Source: Mucilaginibacter sp.
Lineage (GTDB): Bacteria; Bacteroidota; Bacteroidia; Sphingobacteriales; Sphingobacteriaceae
NCBI GenBank assembly: GCA_028288315.1
Contig: JAQBNY010000290.1
Location: 1 to 15,170, forward strand
Direction of reading: 5' to 3'
Length of the DNA stretch: 15,170 bases
The notes under the pieces are model-generated. The model saw nothing but the letters and a program-made list of their open reading frames with translations. It did no database searches and was not told the DNA's origin. Positions 6,226 through 13,892 of this stretch are shown here, in pieces. Made by a program: the position numbers and the translations under genes. Position 1 is the first letter of the stretch; the number at the start of each line of letters is the position of its first letter.

Positions 6226-8160
6226 ATGTTACCCATAAATAAGATAATACAAAAAATTATTACCTGTATGTTCATGATAATCATGGCAGGTACAACAGTT
6301 AAAGCACAAACTACACAGCCAATATGGTGGTTTGGTGTATCAGGTGCAGCAAAGATTAATTTTTACGATGGCACAACCCAAAGGTTAACCAACTCATTAA
6401 TAGCACCAACAGCTTTCCATAAAGGCAACGGAGTACGTCCATATGGTTCTATACTGATGGAATATCGTCCGGCTGGTATTATAGGTGCTATGTTAAATAT
6501 AGCATACGATGGCCGCGGAGGAAAATTTAAAGATGTTGTGGCTCCCTGTAACTGCCTGGCTACTTTAAAAACCAACACAAGCTATATTGCTATTGAGCCC
6601 AGCATACGTTTAAGCGTACCCTCAACAGGTTTATACTTTTTTGCAGGACCACGTGTTGCTTTTAATGTAGATAAAGATTTTACGTATACACAGCTTAGGC
6701 AGCCTAATTCAAACGAGCAGTTAAGCGCCATGAAAAAAACTATTTTTTCTGGTCAGGTTGGTGTAGGATATGATATCATGACATCATCTGCAAAAAGCAC
6801 AACAAAAGTTAGCATATCGCCTTTTGTTTCCTTCCATCCTTATTTTGGCCAGGAGCCGCGCAGTATTGAAAGTTGGTCAATGACAACAGTACGTGCCGGT
6901 GTAGCCCTTAAATTTGGAAAGGCAAAAGCGGCAATTAAAGAAGTGGCTATAACGCCTGTAACCGTTCATGATTTTACTCTCTTGGTTCGTGCGCCTAAAA
7001 TGGTGCCCTCAAACCGTCAGGTAAGCGAAACTCTACCATTAAGTAATTCGGTTTTCTTTGAAGAAGGGTCAACACAGGTTGCACCAAGATATATAACTCT
7101 TACAAAAAATCAGGCAGCCAGCTTTAAAGAAGATCAGTTACAAAATGAACAATCTGTAACCATGACAGGTCGTTCTGCAAGGCAGTTGAATGTTTACCAC
7201 AATATTTTAAACATTGTAGGTGATCGTTTAAGATCTAATCCGGGCACTGTTATTTCACTTACCGGCGCTTCTGGCAACGGGCCACAGGAAGGTAGAGTAC
7301 TTGCAGAATCTGTTAAACAGTATTTAGTTACTGCATTTGGAATTGATGGCACAAGAATAACCACACAAGGGCGCACCAAACCGGTTATTCCGTCTGAACA
7401 GCCGGGCGGAACCAAAGAACTGGTACTTTTGCGGGCGGGAGATCGTCAGGTTGAGATAACAAGTGTTTCTCCTCAATTATTAATGGAAGTAGGGGGTGAT
7501 TTGATGAAACCTGTTCATATAATAGCTACACAGGCTGACCCGCTTGACAGCCGCGTTGTTTTAACTGTAGACAGCGCAAAGCAATTGCTTAAATCATGGT
7601 CAATAGATGTTACTGATGAAAAAGGATCTGTGCAGCATTACGGTCCTTTCACCCGCGACCAGGAAAGCATATCAGGAGCTACTATTTTGGGTAACAATCC
7701 AGAAGGTGACTATAAAGTTGTAATGACTGGAGAAACCAGGAAAGGCCTGCCTATAAGAAAAGAGAGTGTGGTACACTTAGTTCGCCAGGATCAAACCGCT
7801 GCAAAAAATTCTCGTTATAGCATCCTTTATGACTTTGATAGATCAAATTCAATAGCATCATATGATAAATTTTTAAATGAGGTAGTATCCGCTTCAATTG
7901 CGGATGGATCAACTGTTATTATACATGGCCATACTGATGTTATTGGCGATGAAGAACACAATTTAATATTGTCAAAAGAACGCGCTAATGATGTGCAAAA
8001 AATATTGCACCGTTCAATAACAAAGGCTGGTAAAAACAATGTTAAGTTTGAAACATTGGGTTTTGGGGAGGATGCAAGCAATGCACCGTTTGAGAATACT
8101 TTACCCGAAGAGCATTTTTATAACAGAACAGTTATAATAGATATTATACCGGTTAAATAA
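6226..8160 (+). CDS. Large OmpA-family outer-membrane protein
   Basis: A 644-residue envelope protein. A signal peptide covers about 1-27 (hydrophobic core 10-22, cleavage likely after VKA-Q). Residues about 32-232 alternate like an outer-membrane beta-barrel (WWFGVSGAAKINFY, YFFAGPRVAFNV, VRAGVALKFG). Residues about 270-402 look like a degenerate OmpA-type domain (SVFFEEGSTQV, then VISLTGASG, then RVLAESVKQYL, then ITTQG). A linker domain at about 410-520 is followed by the C-terminal OmpA domain about 530-642: SILYDFDRSN (532-541), IIHGHTDVIGDEEHN (565-579) with the expected Asp of the peptidoglycan-binding motif, and LSKERANDV (582-590). The usual second conserved Arg is present in FYNRTVII (631-638). 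The protein would tie the outer membrane to peptidoglycan. It is downstream of the DUF3494 lipoprotein, and a strong terminator follows. Confidence 0.92.
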   Translation: MLPINKIIQKIITCMFMIIMAGTTVKAQTTQPIWWFGVSGAAKINFYDGTTQRLTNSLIAPTAFHKGNGVRPYGSILMEYRPAGIIGAMLNIAYDGRGGKFKDVVAPCNCLATLKTNTSYIAIEPSIRLSVPSTGLYFFAGPRVAFNVDKDFTYTQLRQPNSNEQLSAMKKTIFSGQVGVGYDIMTSSAKSTTKVSISPFVSFHPYFGQEPRSIESWSMTTVRAGVALKFGKAKAAIKEVAITPVTVHDFTLLVRAPKMVPSNRQVSETLPLSNSVFFEEGSTQVAPRYITLTKNQAASFKEDQLQNEQSVTMTGRSARQLNVYHNILNIVGDRLRSNPGTVISLTGASGNGPQEGRVLAESVKQYLVTAFGIDGTRITTQGRTKPVIPSEQPGGTKELVLLRAGDRQVEITSVSPQLLMEVGGDLMKPVHIIATQADPLDSRVVLTVDSAKQLLKSWSIDVTDEKGSVQHYGPFTRDQESISGATILGNNPEGDYKVVMTGETRKGLPIRKESVVHLVRQDQTAAKNSRYSILYDFDRSNSIASYDKFLNEVVSASIADGSTVIIHGHTDVIGDEEHNLILSKERANDVQKILHRSITKAGKNNVKFETLGFGEDASNAPFENTLPEEHFYNRTVIIDIIPVK

Positions 8161-8178
8161 GTATAACATATAATTATT

Positions 8179-8208
8179 AAAAGGCGGGAGTTATCTCCCG
8201 CCTTTTTT
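8179..8208 (+). terminator. Strong Rho-independent terminator
   Basis: A perfect 12-bp stem, AAAAGGCGGGAG (8179-8190) with CTCCCGCCTTTT (8195-8206), has a TTAT loop and a T run to 8208. It ends the lipoprotein-OmpA transcription unit 18 nt after the OmpA stop. Because the stem starts with four A residues, it could also work on the other strand. Confidence 0.95.
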
Positions 8209-8355
8209 GTGTTTAATAGTCCTCCTGAACTGTATGCGACCTTATGTTCCATTCGTTCAGTATGATGTTTTGTCTAATAAATCCCATCAAAAAATGTACG
8301 TCTAACACCCCTGTTCTGAATTACCTTATTTTCTCAAATACATACCTTTTTCATC

Positions 8356-8385
8356 ATAATAAAAACATAAAATTGTTTTTATTAT
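8356..8385. repeat. Perfect 12-bp inverted repeat upstream of the ebo operon
   Basis: ATAATAAAAACA (8356-8367) and TGTTTTTATTAT (8374-8385) are exact reverse complements with a 6-nt spacer (TAAAAT). It lies 100-129 nt before the first gene of the operon, in the spacer expected to hold its promoter. It could be an operator for a dimeric regulator or an AT-rich hairpin; no promoter consensus is clear nearby. Confidence 0.6.
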
Positions 8386-8484
8386 TTTAACTTTCGAAAT
8401 TAATTTCCGTGGCGATTTTATTCTTTAATTTAGCTCGCGGCTATAAGACATCATGTTTTTGGCGGATTAACAAACTTAATTATT

Positions 8485-8847
8485 ATGTTAATTGTTTTAA
8501 ATATAATTTTCCTGCTTTCGTTTTTGGGATTTGCCTATCTCAATCTTAACGATATTGACTGGTACTTATGGGTACCGATATACTTAAGTGCTGCTTTATG
8601 TTGCGGTATGGCCGCCTTTGGTCAGTTTTATCCTACTATCTATATTATACTGATAGCCTTTTATCTGATCTATGCGATATATCTATTCTTTCAAAAAGAT
8701 GGCGTACGCGACTGGATAATAAAATATAATAAACCCAGCTTGGTAGAAAGCATGCAGGCTACAAAACCATATATAGAACAAACAAGAGAGTTTTTTGGGT
8801 TACTCATTATTGCCGGGGCTTTGTTAATTAACTATTTTGCGATTTAA
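8485..8847 (+). CDS. TMEM220-like small integral membrane protein, first gene of the ebo operon
   Basis: A 120-residue membrane protein with four predicted helices (about 3-20, 29-47, 51-69, 103-118). The segment LNDIDWYLWVPIY (21-33), after helix 1, matches the N-D-x-D-x-x-x-W signature of TMEM220 family proteins, and the REFFGLLI stretch (101-108) matches the family's last helix. The family has no established biochemical role. The gene starts 276 nt after a strong terminator, and eboA follows after 9 nt, so it is almost certainly co-transcribed with the ebo genes. By association it may help with membrane insertion or movement of the ebo metabolite. That is inference from position only. Confidence 0.8.
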   Translation: MLIVLNIIFLLSFLGFAYLNLNDIDWYLWVPIYLSAALCCGMAAFGQFYPTIYIILIAFYLIYAIYLFFQKDGVRDWIIKYNKPSLVESMQATKPYIEQTREFFGLLIIAGALLINYFAI

Positions 8848-8856
8848 CACTTGGCC

Positions 8857-9582
8857 ATGAATACAGCGGAATTAAAAACGATACTTTCAGATATTATAAA
8901 AGAAAATATCACTGATGACGCCTGGGTTTGGCTTAAAGCAGAAATTGATAAAAGTAATAGTTTTGGTATTAATACCGCCTTTGGTATAATGCCACGTAAA
9001 ACAGGCAAAACAGTAATAAAAATAAGCAGTAGTCAGCAAGAATTATTAAATTCTGTAAGGCCGGGCTTTACCGTTGACAGTTGGACTGCTGACAAACTTT
9101 GCAGGGTTTGGTTGTTAATTGAATATAAAGAAGCAGACAAGGACAAATACTTTAAAATACTTGAAACCTTATTTTCAGTGGCTGAAATGAATGAACAGGT
9201 GGCCCTATATTCGGCGCTTCCATTGCTACCCTACCCCGAATTATGGGTAAAACGCTGTGCAGAAGGTATTAGAAGTAACATAGGTACTGTACTGGAAGCT
9301 ATTATGTACAATAACCCCTACCCGGCAGAAAATTTGAATGAAGCTGCATGGAACCAAATGATTTTAAAAGCTTTTTTTACCGAGAAACAAATAGAAAAAA
9401 TATACGGTTTAGACGATAGGGCTAACGAAGAACTCGCCCGAATATTAATTGATTATGCTAAAGAACGTTATGCAGCCGGCCGCGAAGTGAATGCTATGCT
9501 TTGGTACCTGGTTAAAAAATTTGTTAGCGAAGAACAATTGAACAATATGAAACTGGGGGATTATAGATTTAATAAGATATAA
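8857..9582 (+). CDS. eboA: EboA-family protein
   Basis: A protein of 241 residues from the ATG at 8857. A TTG six bases upstream is in frame, but the ATG is preferred. It is hydrophilic and almost wholly alpha-helical, with no signal peptide or membrane helix, so it is cytoplasmic. Features matching the EboA family as I remember it: AFGIMPRKTGK (41-51 from the ATG), PLLPYPELWVKRCAEGIRSN (two-thirds through), MYNNPYPAENLNEAAWNQM followed by LKAFF, and ERYAAGREVNAMLWYL near the C-terminus. No catalytic motif is visible; a scaffold or partner role for the other Ebo enzymes fits, but is unproven. It sits 9 nt after the TMEM220-like gene and 10 nt before eboB. Identification is well supported because the next five genes are the eboB-F set in the usual order. 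Confidence 0.92.
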   Translation: MNTAELKTILSDIIKENITDDAWVWLKAEIDKSNSFGINTAFGIMPRKTGKTVIKISSSQQELLNSVRPGFTVDSWTADKLCRVWLLIEYKEADKDKYFKILETLFSVAEMNEQVALYSALPLLPYPELWVKRCAEGIRSNIGTVLEAIMYNNPYPAENLNEAAWNQMILKAFFTEKQIEKIYGLDDRANEELARILIDYAKERYAAGREVNAMLWYLVKKFVSEEQLNNMKLGDYRFNKI

Positions 9583-9592
9583 CATTAAGAAA

Positions 9593-10576
9593 ATGTGTTG
9601 CAGTCATAACATAGAAGACAGAAACGTACCATCCGAACAACCATCGGATGCTTTTGATATTGGCACTATAAAGGGAATGAAATTCTTTGACCCGCATGTG
9701 CACATGACATCTCGTACAACAGATGATTATCAGGCTATGGCTGATGCTGGCATAGTTGCACTTATTGAGCCTTCATTTTGGCTGGGCCAGCCGCGTACAG
9801 GTGTAGATAGTTTTAAAGATTATTATAGCAGTTTAGTTGGTTGGGAAAGATTCCGTTCATCACAATTTGGAATAAAGCATTACTGCACTATAGGTCTCAA
9901 CTCAAGGGAAGCAAATAATGAAGCGCTTGCCGAGCAGGTAATGGAAATGCTACCATTGTTTATGTATAAAGATGGCGTTGTTGGTATTGGTGAAATAGGT
10001 TTTGACGATCAGACAGCAGCCGAAGAAAAATATTATCGTTTGCAGCTTGAACTGGCTAAAGAAGCCGGTTTACCTGTTCAGATCCATACCCCTCACCGCG
10101 ATAAAAAACGCGGCACACAGCGTAGTATGGATATAGCCATTGAACACGGCCTTAACCCTAATATGGTAATTGTTGATCATAACAATGAAGAAACAGTAAA
10201 AGAAGTACTTGACAGAGGATTTTGGACGGCCTTCACTATTTATCCGTTTACTAAAATGGGTAATCAGCGCATGGTAGAAATCACTAAGCAGTACGGCGCA
10301 GAACGGATCATGGTTAATTCTGCGGCAGACTGGGGTATTAGCGATCCGCTGGCGGTACCAAAAACCGCAGCTTTAATGAAGCTAAACGGCATAAGTGATG
10401 CAGATATTGAACTGGTTACTTATCGTAACGCTATAACTGCATTTGCTCAAAGCGGGCAAATCAATGAAGCCGATTTTATTACAGCTATTGATCAGAGCAC
10501 CAAATTTGAAGGAAACAGTATCTTACGTGGTGGCCAGCAGCCTCGCATTAATAAATCTTCTATTATTATCAGCTAA
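9593..10576 (+). CDS. eboB: EboB, TatD-like metal-dependent hydrolase
   Basis: A 327-residue TIM-barrel hydrolase of the amidohydrolase/TatD superfamily. Metal-site motifs in order: FDPHVHM (H35, H37); GIGEIGFD (E134); VQIHTPH (H165); VIVDHNN (H196); and NSAADWG (D246). The full set of HxH, Glu, His, His and Asp ligands argues for an active metalloenzyme. The substrate is unknown; true TatD proteins are DNases, but EboB is a separate branch. The segment HMTSRTTDDYQAMADAGI after the HxH is strongly EboB-like. The first 28 residues are an extension starting MCCSH, a Cys-Cys-x-His cluster; Met29 (position 9677) would also give a complete barrel, but using the ATG at 9593 leaves a spacing of only 10 nt from eboA. 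eboC begins 5 nt after the stop. Confidence 0.95.
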   Translation: MCCSHNIEDRNVPSEQPSDAFDIGTIKGMKFFDPHVHMTSRTTDDYQAMADAGIVALIEPSFWLGQPRTGVDSFKDYYSSLVGWERFRSSQFGIKHYCTIGLNSREANNEALAEQVMEMLPLFMYKDGVVGIGEIGFDDQTAAEEKYYRLQLELAKEAGLPVQIHTPHRDKKRGTQRSMDIAIEHGLNPNMVIVDHNNEETVKEVLDRGFWTAFTIYPFTKMGNQRMVEITKQYGAERIMVNSAADWGISDPLAVPKTAALMKLNGISDADIELVTYRNAITAFAQSGQINEADFITAIDQSTKFEGNSILRGGQQPRINKSSIIIS

Positions 10577-10581
10577 GCATC

Positions 10582-11469
10582 TTGACAAAAGCAATTGTTT
10601 ATTTACGCATGATGCGGCCGGCTAATATCGTAACCTCCGTTGCCGATGTTTTGGCAGGCGCTGCCATAGCGGGTGTATTTTCATCAGAACTTTTGAGAGG
10701 CCATTTACAAGGCATTATATTGCTTTGTCTTTCAACAGCCTGCCTATATGGTGGCGGCATTGTATTTAATGATGTTTTTGATGCCGAGCTGGATAAGCTT
10801 GAACGCCCGGAACGTGCTATTCCAAGCGGCAGCATTAGCCTTCAGCAGGCAACAATATTCGGTAGTATCCTGTTATTAGCAGGCATTGTATTTGCGGGCA
10901 TATATAGCACAACATCTGCTTTATTGGCAACGGGTGTCGCATTATTTGCTTTACTGTATAATAAGACAAGCAAACATCATCCGTTTTTTGGACCGCTTAA
11001 TATGGGTGTGTGCAGGGGCTTAAATCTACTTTTGGGCGTAAGCATATTAACAGAAGCCTTACCACAATGGTATTTTTTGGCTATTGTACCCGTTATTTAC
11101 ATTTTTTCAATCACCATGATTAGTCGTGGCGAAGTGCATGGCGGCAATAAGGGTAATTTATACATTGCGTCACTTTTATATGGTTTAGTAACAGGCTTTA
11201 TCCTGTGCTTTTCTTACCGCAATAATAAGCTACTTTTAACTGTTGTGATCCTGTTACCATTTTTATGGATGATATTTAATCCGCTACTTAAGGCTATTAA
11301 AAACCCTATCGGAAAAAATATAGGAGCAGCTGTTAAAGCCGGTGTTATTTCGCTTATATTGATGGATGCGGCATGGGCGGCAACATTCAGTACTATTTAT
11401 ACTGCTTTATTTATAGCATGTTTATTACCCCTGTCTATTTGGTTGGCAAAGATTTTTGCCGTTACTTAA
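10582..11469 (+). CDS. eboC: EboC, UbiA-family membrane prenyltransferase
   Basis: A 295-residue integral inner-membrane protein with about eight to nine hydrophobic helices. It belongs to the UbiA superfamily, which transfers prenyl chains from diphosphates. The first Asp-rich motif is intact: FNDVFDAELDKLERPERAIP (62-81; N63, D64, D67, D71), followed by the usual R-P-x-R-x-I-P-S-G. HPFFGPLNMGVCRGLNLLLG (133-152) is typical of the EboC branch. Where UbiA/MenA enzymes carry a second D-x-x-x-D motif, this protein has SRGEVHGGNK (181-190), with no aspartate. The start is taken as TTG at 10582, since it gives the usual stretch before YLRMMRPAN; the next ATG (10609, Met10) would remove part of that segment. 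It is packed 5 nt behind eboB and 35 nt before eboD. Prenyl donor and acceptor are unknown. Confidence 0.93.
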   Translation: MTKAIVYLRMMRPANIVTSVADVLAGAAIAGVFSSELLRGHLQGIILLCLSTACLYGGGIVFNDVFDAELDKLERPERAIPSGSISLQQATIFGSILLLAGIVFAGIYSTTSALLATGVALFALLYNKTSKHHPFFGPLNMGVCRGLNLLLGVSILTEALPQWYFLAIVPVIYIFSITMISRGEVHGGNKGNLYIASLLYGLVTGFILCFSYRNNKLLLTVVILLPFLWMIFNPLLKAIKNPIGKNIGAAVKAGVISLILMDAAWAATFSTIYTALFIACLLPLSIWLAKIFAVT

Positions 11470-11504
11470 TTACATAAATTTTAGAAACGTTCTTTATTGT
11501 ACAC

Positions 11505-12671
11505 ATGGAGCATTTATCTCAATCTTTCTCTGTCAAATTTGAATATCAGGTTTATTTTACCGCAGGTATTTTTAACCAAACAAATACCCTTTTTAACAAC
11601 TTTTTAGTTGGCTCTAGTACTTCACCATCATTTCGCAAAATACTGTTCGTGGCAGATAGCGGAGTTATTGAGGCACATCCAAAGCTTATTGATGATATAA
11701 AAAATTATTTTTCATACTACAATACAGTACAACTTATTCCAGATATTTTAATTGTACCCGGTGGTGAGGGTGTTAAAAATGATGTGGCTTATTTCAATCA
11801 GATTGTTGAAGCGGTTAGCACTTATGGTATTGACAGGCACTCATTCATTGCAGCCATAGGCGGCGGTTCAGTACTTGATATGGTAGGTTATGCCGCCGCG
11901 GTATCTCATCGTGGTATTAAACATATACGCATTCCCACTACTGTATTATCTCAAAATGATTCAGGCATTGGCGTAAAAAATGGCATTAACTTTTTCTCTA
12001 AGAAAAATTTTCTGGGGACGTTTATGCCACCAGCAGTTGTATTTAACGATGAGAATTTTTTAACAACCCTCTCCGATCGTGACTGGCGTTCAGGAATATC
12101 TGAAGCTGTTAAAGTTGCTGTGTTAAAAGACGCGCAGTTTTTTAGCTGGATAGAAAACAATGCTCCCGCCCTGGTTAAGCGCGATATGGCAACAATGAAA
12201 TATCTTATCTGGATGTGCGCAAAACTTCACATGGAGCATATTGCCGGGAAAGATCCTTTTGAAAGCGGCTCATCCCGGCCGCTTGACTTTGGGCACTGGA
12301 GCGCACATAAGCTGGAATACCTAAGTAATTTTGAGGTACGCCATGGCGAAGCGGTAGCAATGGGTATTGCACTGGATACGGCTTATTCTGATCTTTCCGG
12401 CCGTTTGTCATCAACGGAAAGCAAAAGAATAATTCAAACGTTGCAAAACCTTGGTTTTGAAGTTTCACATCACCTGTTACAGGTAAATGGAGAAAACAGC
12501 CCGATATTAGCTGGCCTGGAAGAATTTCGTGAGCATTTAGGCGGCCAATTAACTATTATGCTTCTTAATGCTATTGGAGAAGGCGAAGAAGTACATGAAA
12601 TTGACACTGAACTATTAAAACAAGCTGGTAATAAGCTGAATGAAATGCAACAACATCAATTAAAATATTAA
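11505..12671 (+). CDS. eboD: EboD, 3-dehydroquinate-synthase-like sugar-phosphate cyclase
   Basis: A 388-residue cytoplasmic protein of the sugar-phosphate cyclase superfamily, which uses NAD and a divalent metal to cyclise sugar phosphates. NAD-binding motifs: PGGEGVKND (85-93) and IGGGSVLDMVGYAAAVSHRG (118-137). The signature PTTVLSQNDSGIGVKNGIN (144-162) keeps the substrate-binding Lys158 and Asn162, though a normal dehydroquinate synthase has GGKTG where this has GVKNG. Metal ligands are all present: E200 (SGISEAVKVAV), H264 (LDFGHWSAHKLE) and H280 (RHGEAVAMGI). It should be catalytically active, but changes around the substrate pocket and the ebo context argue against shikimate-pathway dehydroquinate synthase. 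A cyclitol such as a valiolone- or dehydroquinate-like product is conceivable; that is inference. eboE follows after 6 nt. Confidence 0.94.
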   Translation: MEHLSQSFSVKFEYQVYFTAGIFNQTNTLFNNFLVGSSTSPSFRKILFVADSGVIEAHPKLIDDIKNYFSYYNTVQLIPDILIVPGGEGVKNDVAYFNQIVEAVSTYGIDRHSFIAAIGGGSVLDMVGYAAAVSHRGIKHIRIPTTVLSQNDSGIGVKNGINFFSKKNFLGTFMPPAVVFNDENFLTTLSDRDWRSGISEAVKVAVLKDAQFFSWIENNAPALVKRDMATMKYLIWMCAKLHMEHIAGKDPFESGSSRPLDFGHWSAHKLEYLSNFEVRHGEAVAMGIALDTAYSDLSGRLSSTESKRIIQTLQNLGFEVSHHLLQVNGENSPILAGLEEFREHLGGQLTIMLLNAIGEGEEVHEIDTELLKQAGNKLNEMQQHQLKY

Positions 12672-12677
12672 TAGGCA

Positions 12678-13883
12678 ATGAAACTTACTGCAGGACATTT
12701 AACCTATTGCACAAATATACATGCAGGCGAAAACTGGGCCGACCATTTCAACGCTTTAAAACTAAACTTTCCTCAAATAAAGAAACAACTGTCGCCGGAT
12801 GCACCTATGGGTATCGGACTGCGGTTGTCTAATATTGCCAGTATTGAAATTCTAAGGAACAATAACCTGCCTGAGTTTAAACAATGGCTACAGCTTAATG
12901 ATGCTTATGTGTTTACCATGAATGGTTTTCCGTATGGCGGCTTTCACAATACCATAGTTAAAGACCAGGTACATGCGCCAGACTGGACAACCAACAACCG
13001 CCTGGATTACACTTTGAGGCTTTTTAATATATTGGCCTCTTTACTACCAAAAGATATGGAAGGTGGCATTTCCACTTCGCCTTTAAGCTATAAGCATTGG
13101 TTTAAAAGTGATGAAGCATTAAAGAAGGGCAAATTTGAAGCAACAGAAAACATATTGCGGGTGGCCGCAGAGCTAAACTCAATAAAGCAAAAAACGGGTA
13201 TTACATTACATTTGGATATAGAGCCCGAGCCAGACGGAATATTAGAGACCGGAAAGGAATTTATTGAATGGTTTGAAAACAATTTGTTACCACAAGGGAT
13301 TAGCTATTTCAAAAATAAATTAAACATACCGGCAGCCCAGGTGGGGGCTATTATAAAGGATCATGTAAACTTATGCTATGATGTTTGCCACTTTGCAATA
13401 GGCTATGAGCCGCATGAAATTATTATTAATGAACTGGCCCAAAAAGGCATTAAAGTGGGCAAGATACAAATTAGTGCTGCCCTAAAAGCCAGCTTTGATA
13501 CTGCACCCGGCACCAGGCAATCAATATTAGCTGCGTTTGAAAAGTTTAACGAATCTACCTATCTCCATCAGGTAATAGCAAGGCTTGTTGATGGCAATTT
13601 AGTGCGGTACCCCGATTTGCCGGAGGCATTAGCAGCAACCGATGACGCTAAAGAATGGCGCGCGCATTTCCATGTTCCTGTTTTCTCTCAGGATTTTGGG
13701 CTGCTTCAATCCACGCAAGCTGATATCATTAATGTTTTAAACATACACGCTCAAAACCCTTTTACCAATCATCTGGAAGTAGAAACCTATACGTGGGAAG
13801 TACTGCCTGATGCATTAAAAATCCCACTTAACCAATCTATTACCAGGGAGTTAGAGTGGGTTAAACACCAATTAACAAATTAA
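12678..13883 (+). CDS. eboE: EboE, metabolite-traffic TIM-barrel protein (xylose-isomerase-like)
   Basis: A 401-residue protein related to the xylose isomerase/AP endonuclease-2 TIM-barrel superfamily. Candidate metal and catalytic residues: E182 and E184 in LHLDIEPEPDG (177-187); D235 and H238 in NLCYDVCHFAIGYE (231-244); K262 in GKIQIS; H330 and H332 in RAHFHVPVF (328-336); and E367 and E369 in HLEVETYTWEVLP (365-377). The opening MKLTAGHLTYCTNIHAGENW (1-20), with TYCTNIH, is a strong family mark. There is no signal peptide, so it acts in the cytoplasm. The reaction is unknown; an isomerase or epimerase acting on the EboD product would fit the order of genes. It lies between eboD (6 nt) and eboF (9 nt). 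Confidence 0.94.
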   Translation: MKLTAGHLTYCTNIHAGENWADHFNALKLNFPQIKKQLSPDAPMGIGLRLSNIASIEILRNNNLPEFKQWLQLNDAYVFTMNGFPYGGFHNTIVKDQVHAPDWTTNNRLDYTLRLFNILASLLPKDMEGGISTSPLSYKHWFKSDEALKKGKFEATENILRVAAELNSIKQKTGITLHLDIEPEPDGILETGKEFIEWFENNLLPQGISYFKNKLNIPAAQVGAIIKDHVNLCYDVCHFAIGYEPHEIIINELAQKGIKVGKIQISAALKASFDTAPGTRQSILAAFEKFNESTYLHQVIARLVDGNLVRYPDLPEALAATDDAKEWRAHFHVPVFSQDFGLLQSTQADIINVLNIHAQNPFTNHLEVETYTWEVLPDALKIPLNQSITRELEWVKHQLTN

Positions 13884-13892
13884 ATTTCTGCT

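Noticed and set aside
8851..8856. TTG start for eboA six bases upstream of the ATG
   Set aside because: The ATG at 8857 adds no spacing problem and gives the expected N-terminus; TTG is less used.
11505..12671. Housekeeping aroB (3-dehydroquinate synthase)
   Set aside because: Gene neighbours are the ebo set in order and the substrate-site motif differs (GVKNG for GGKTG), so EboD is the better call.
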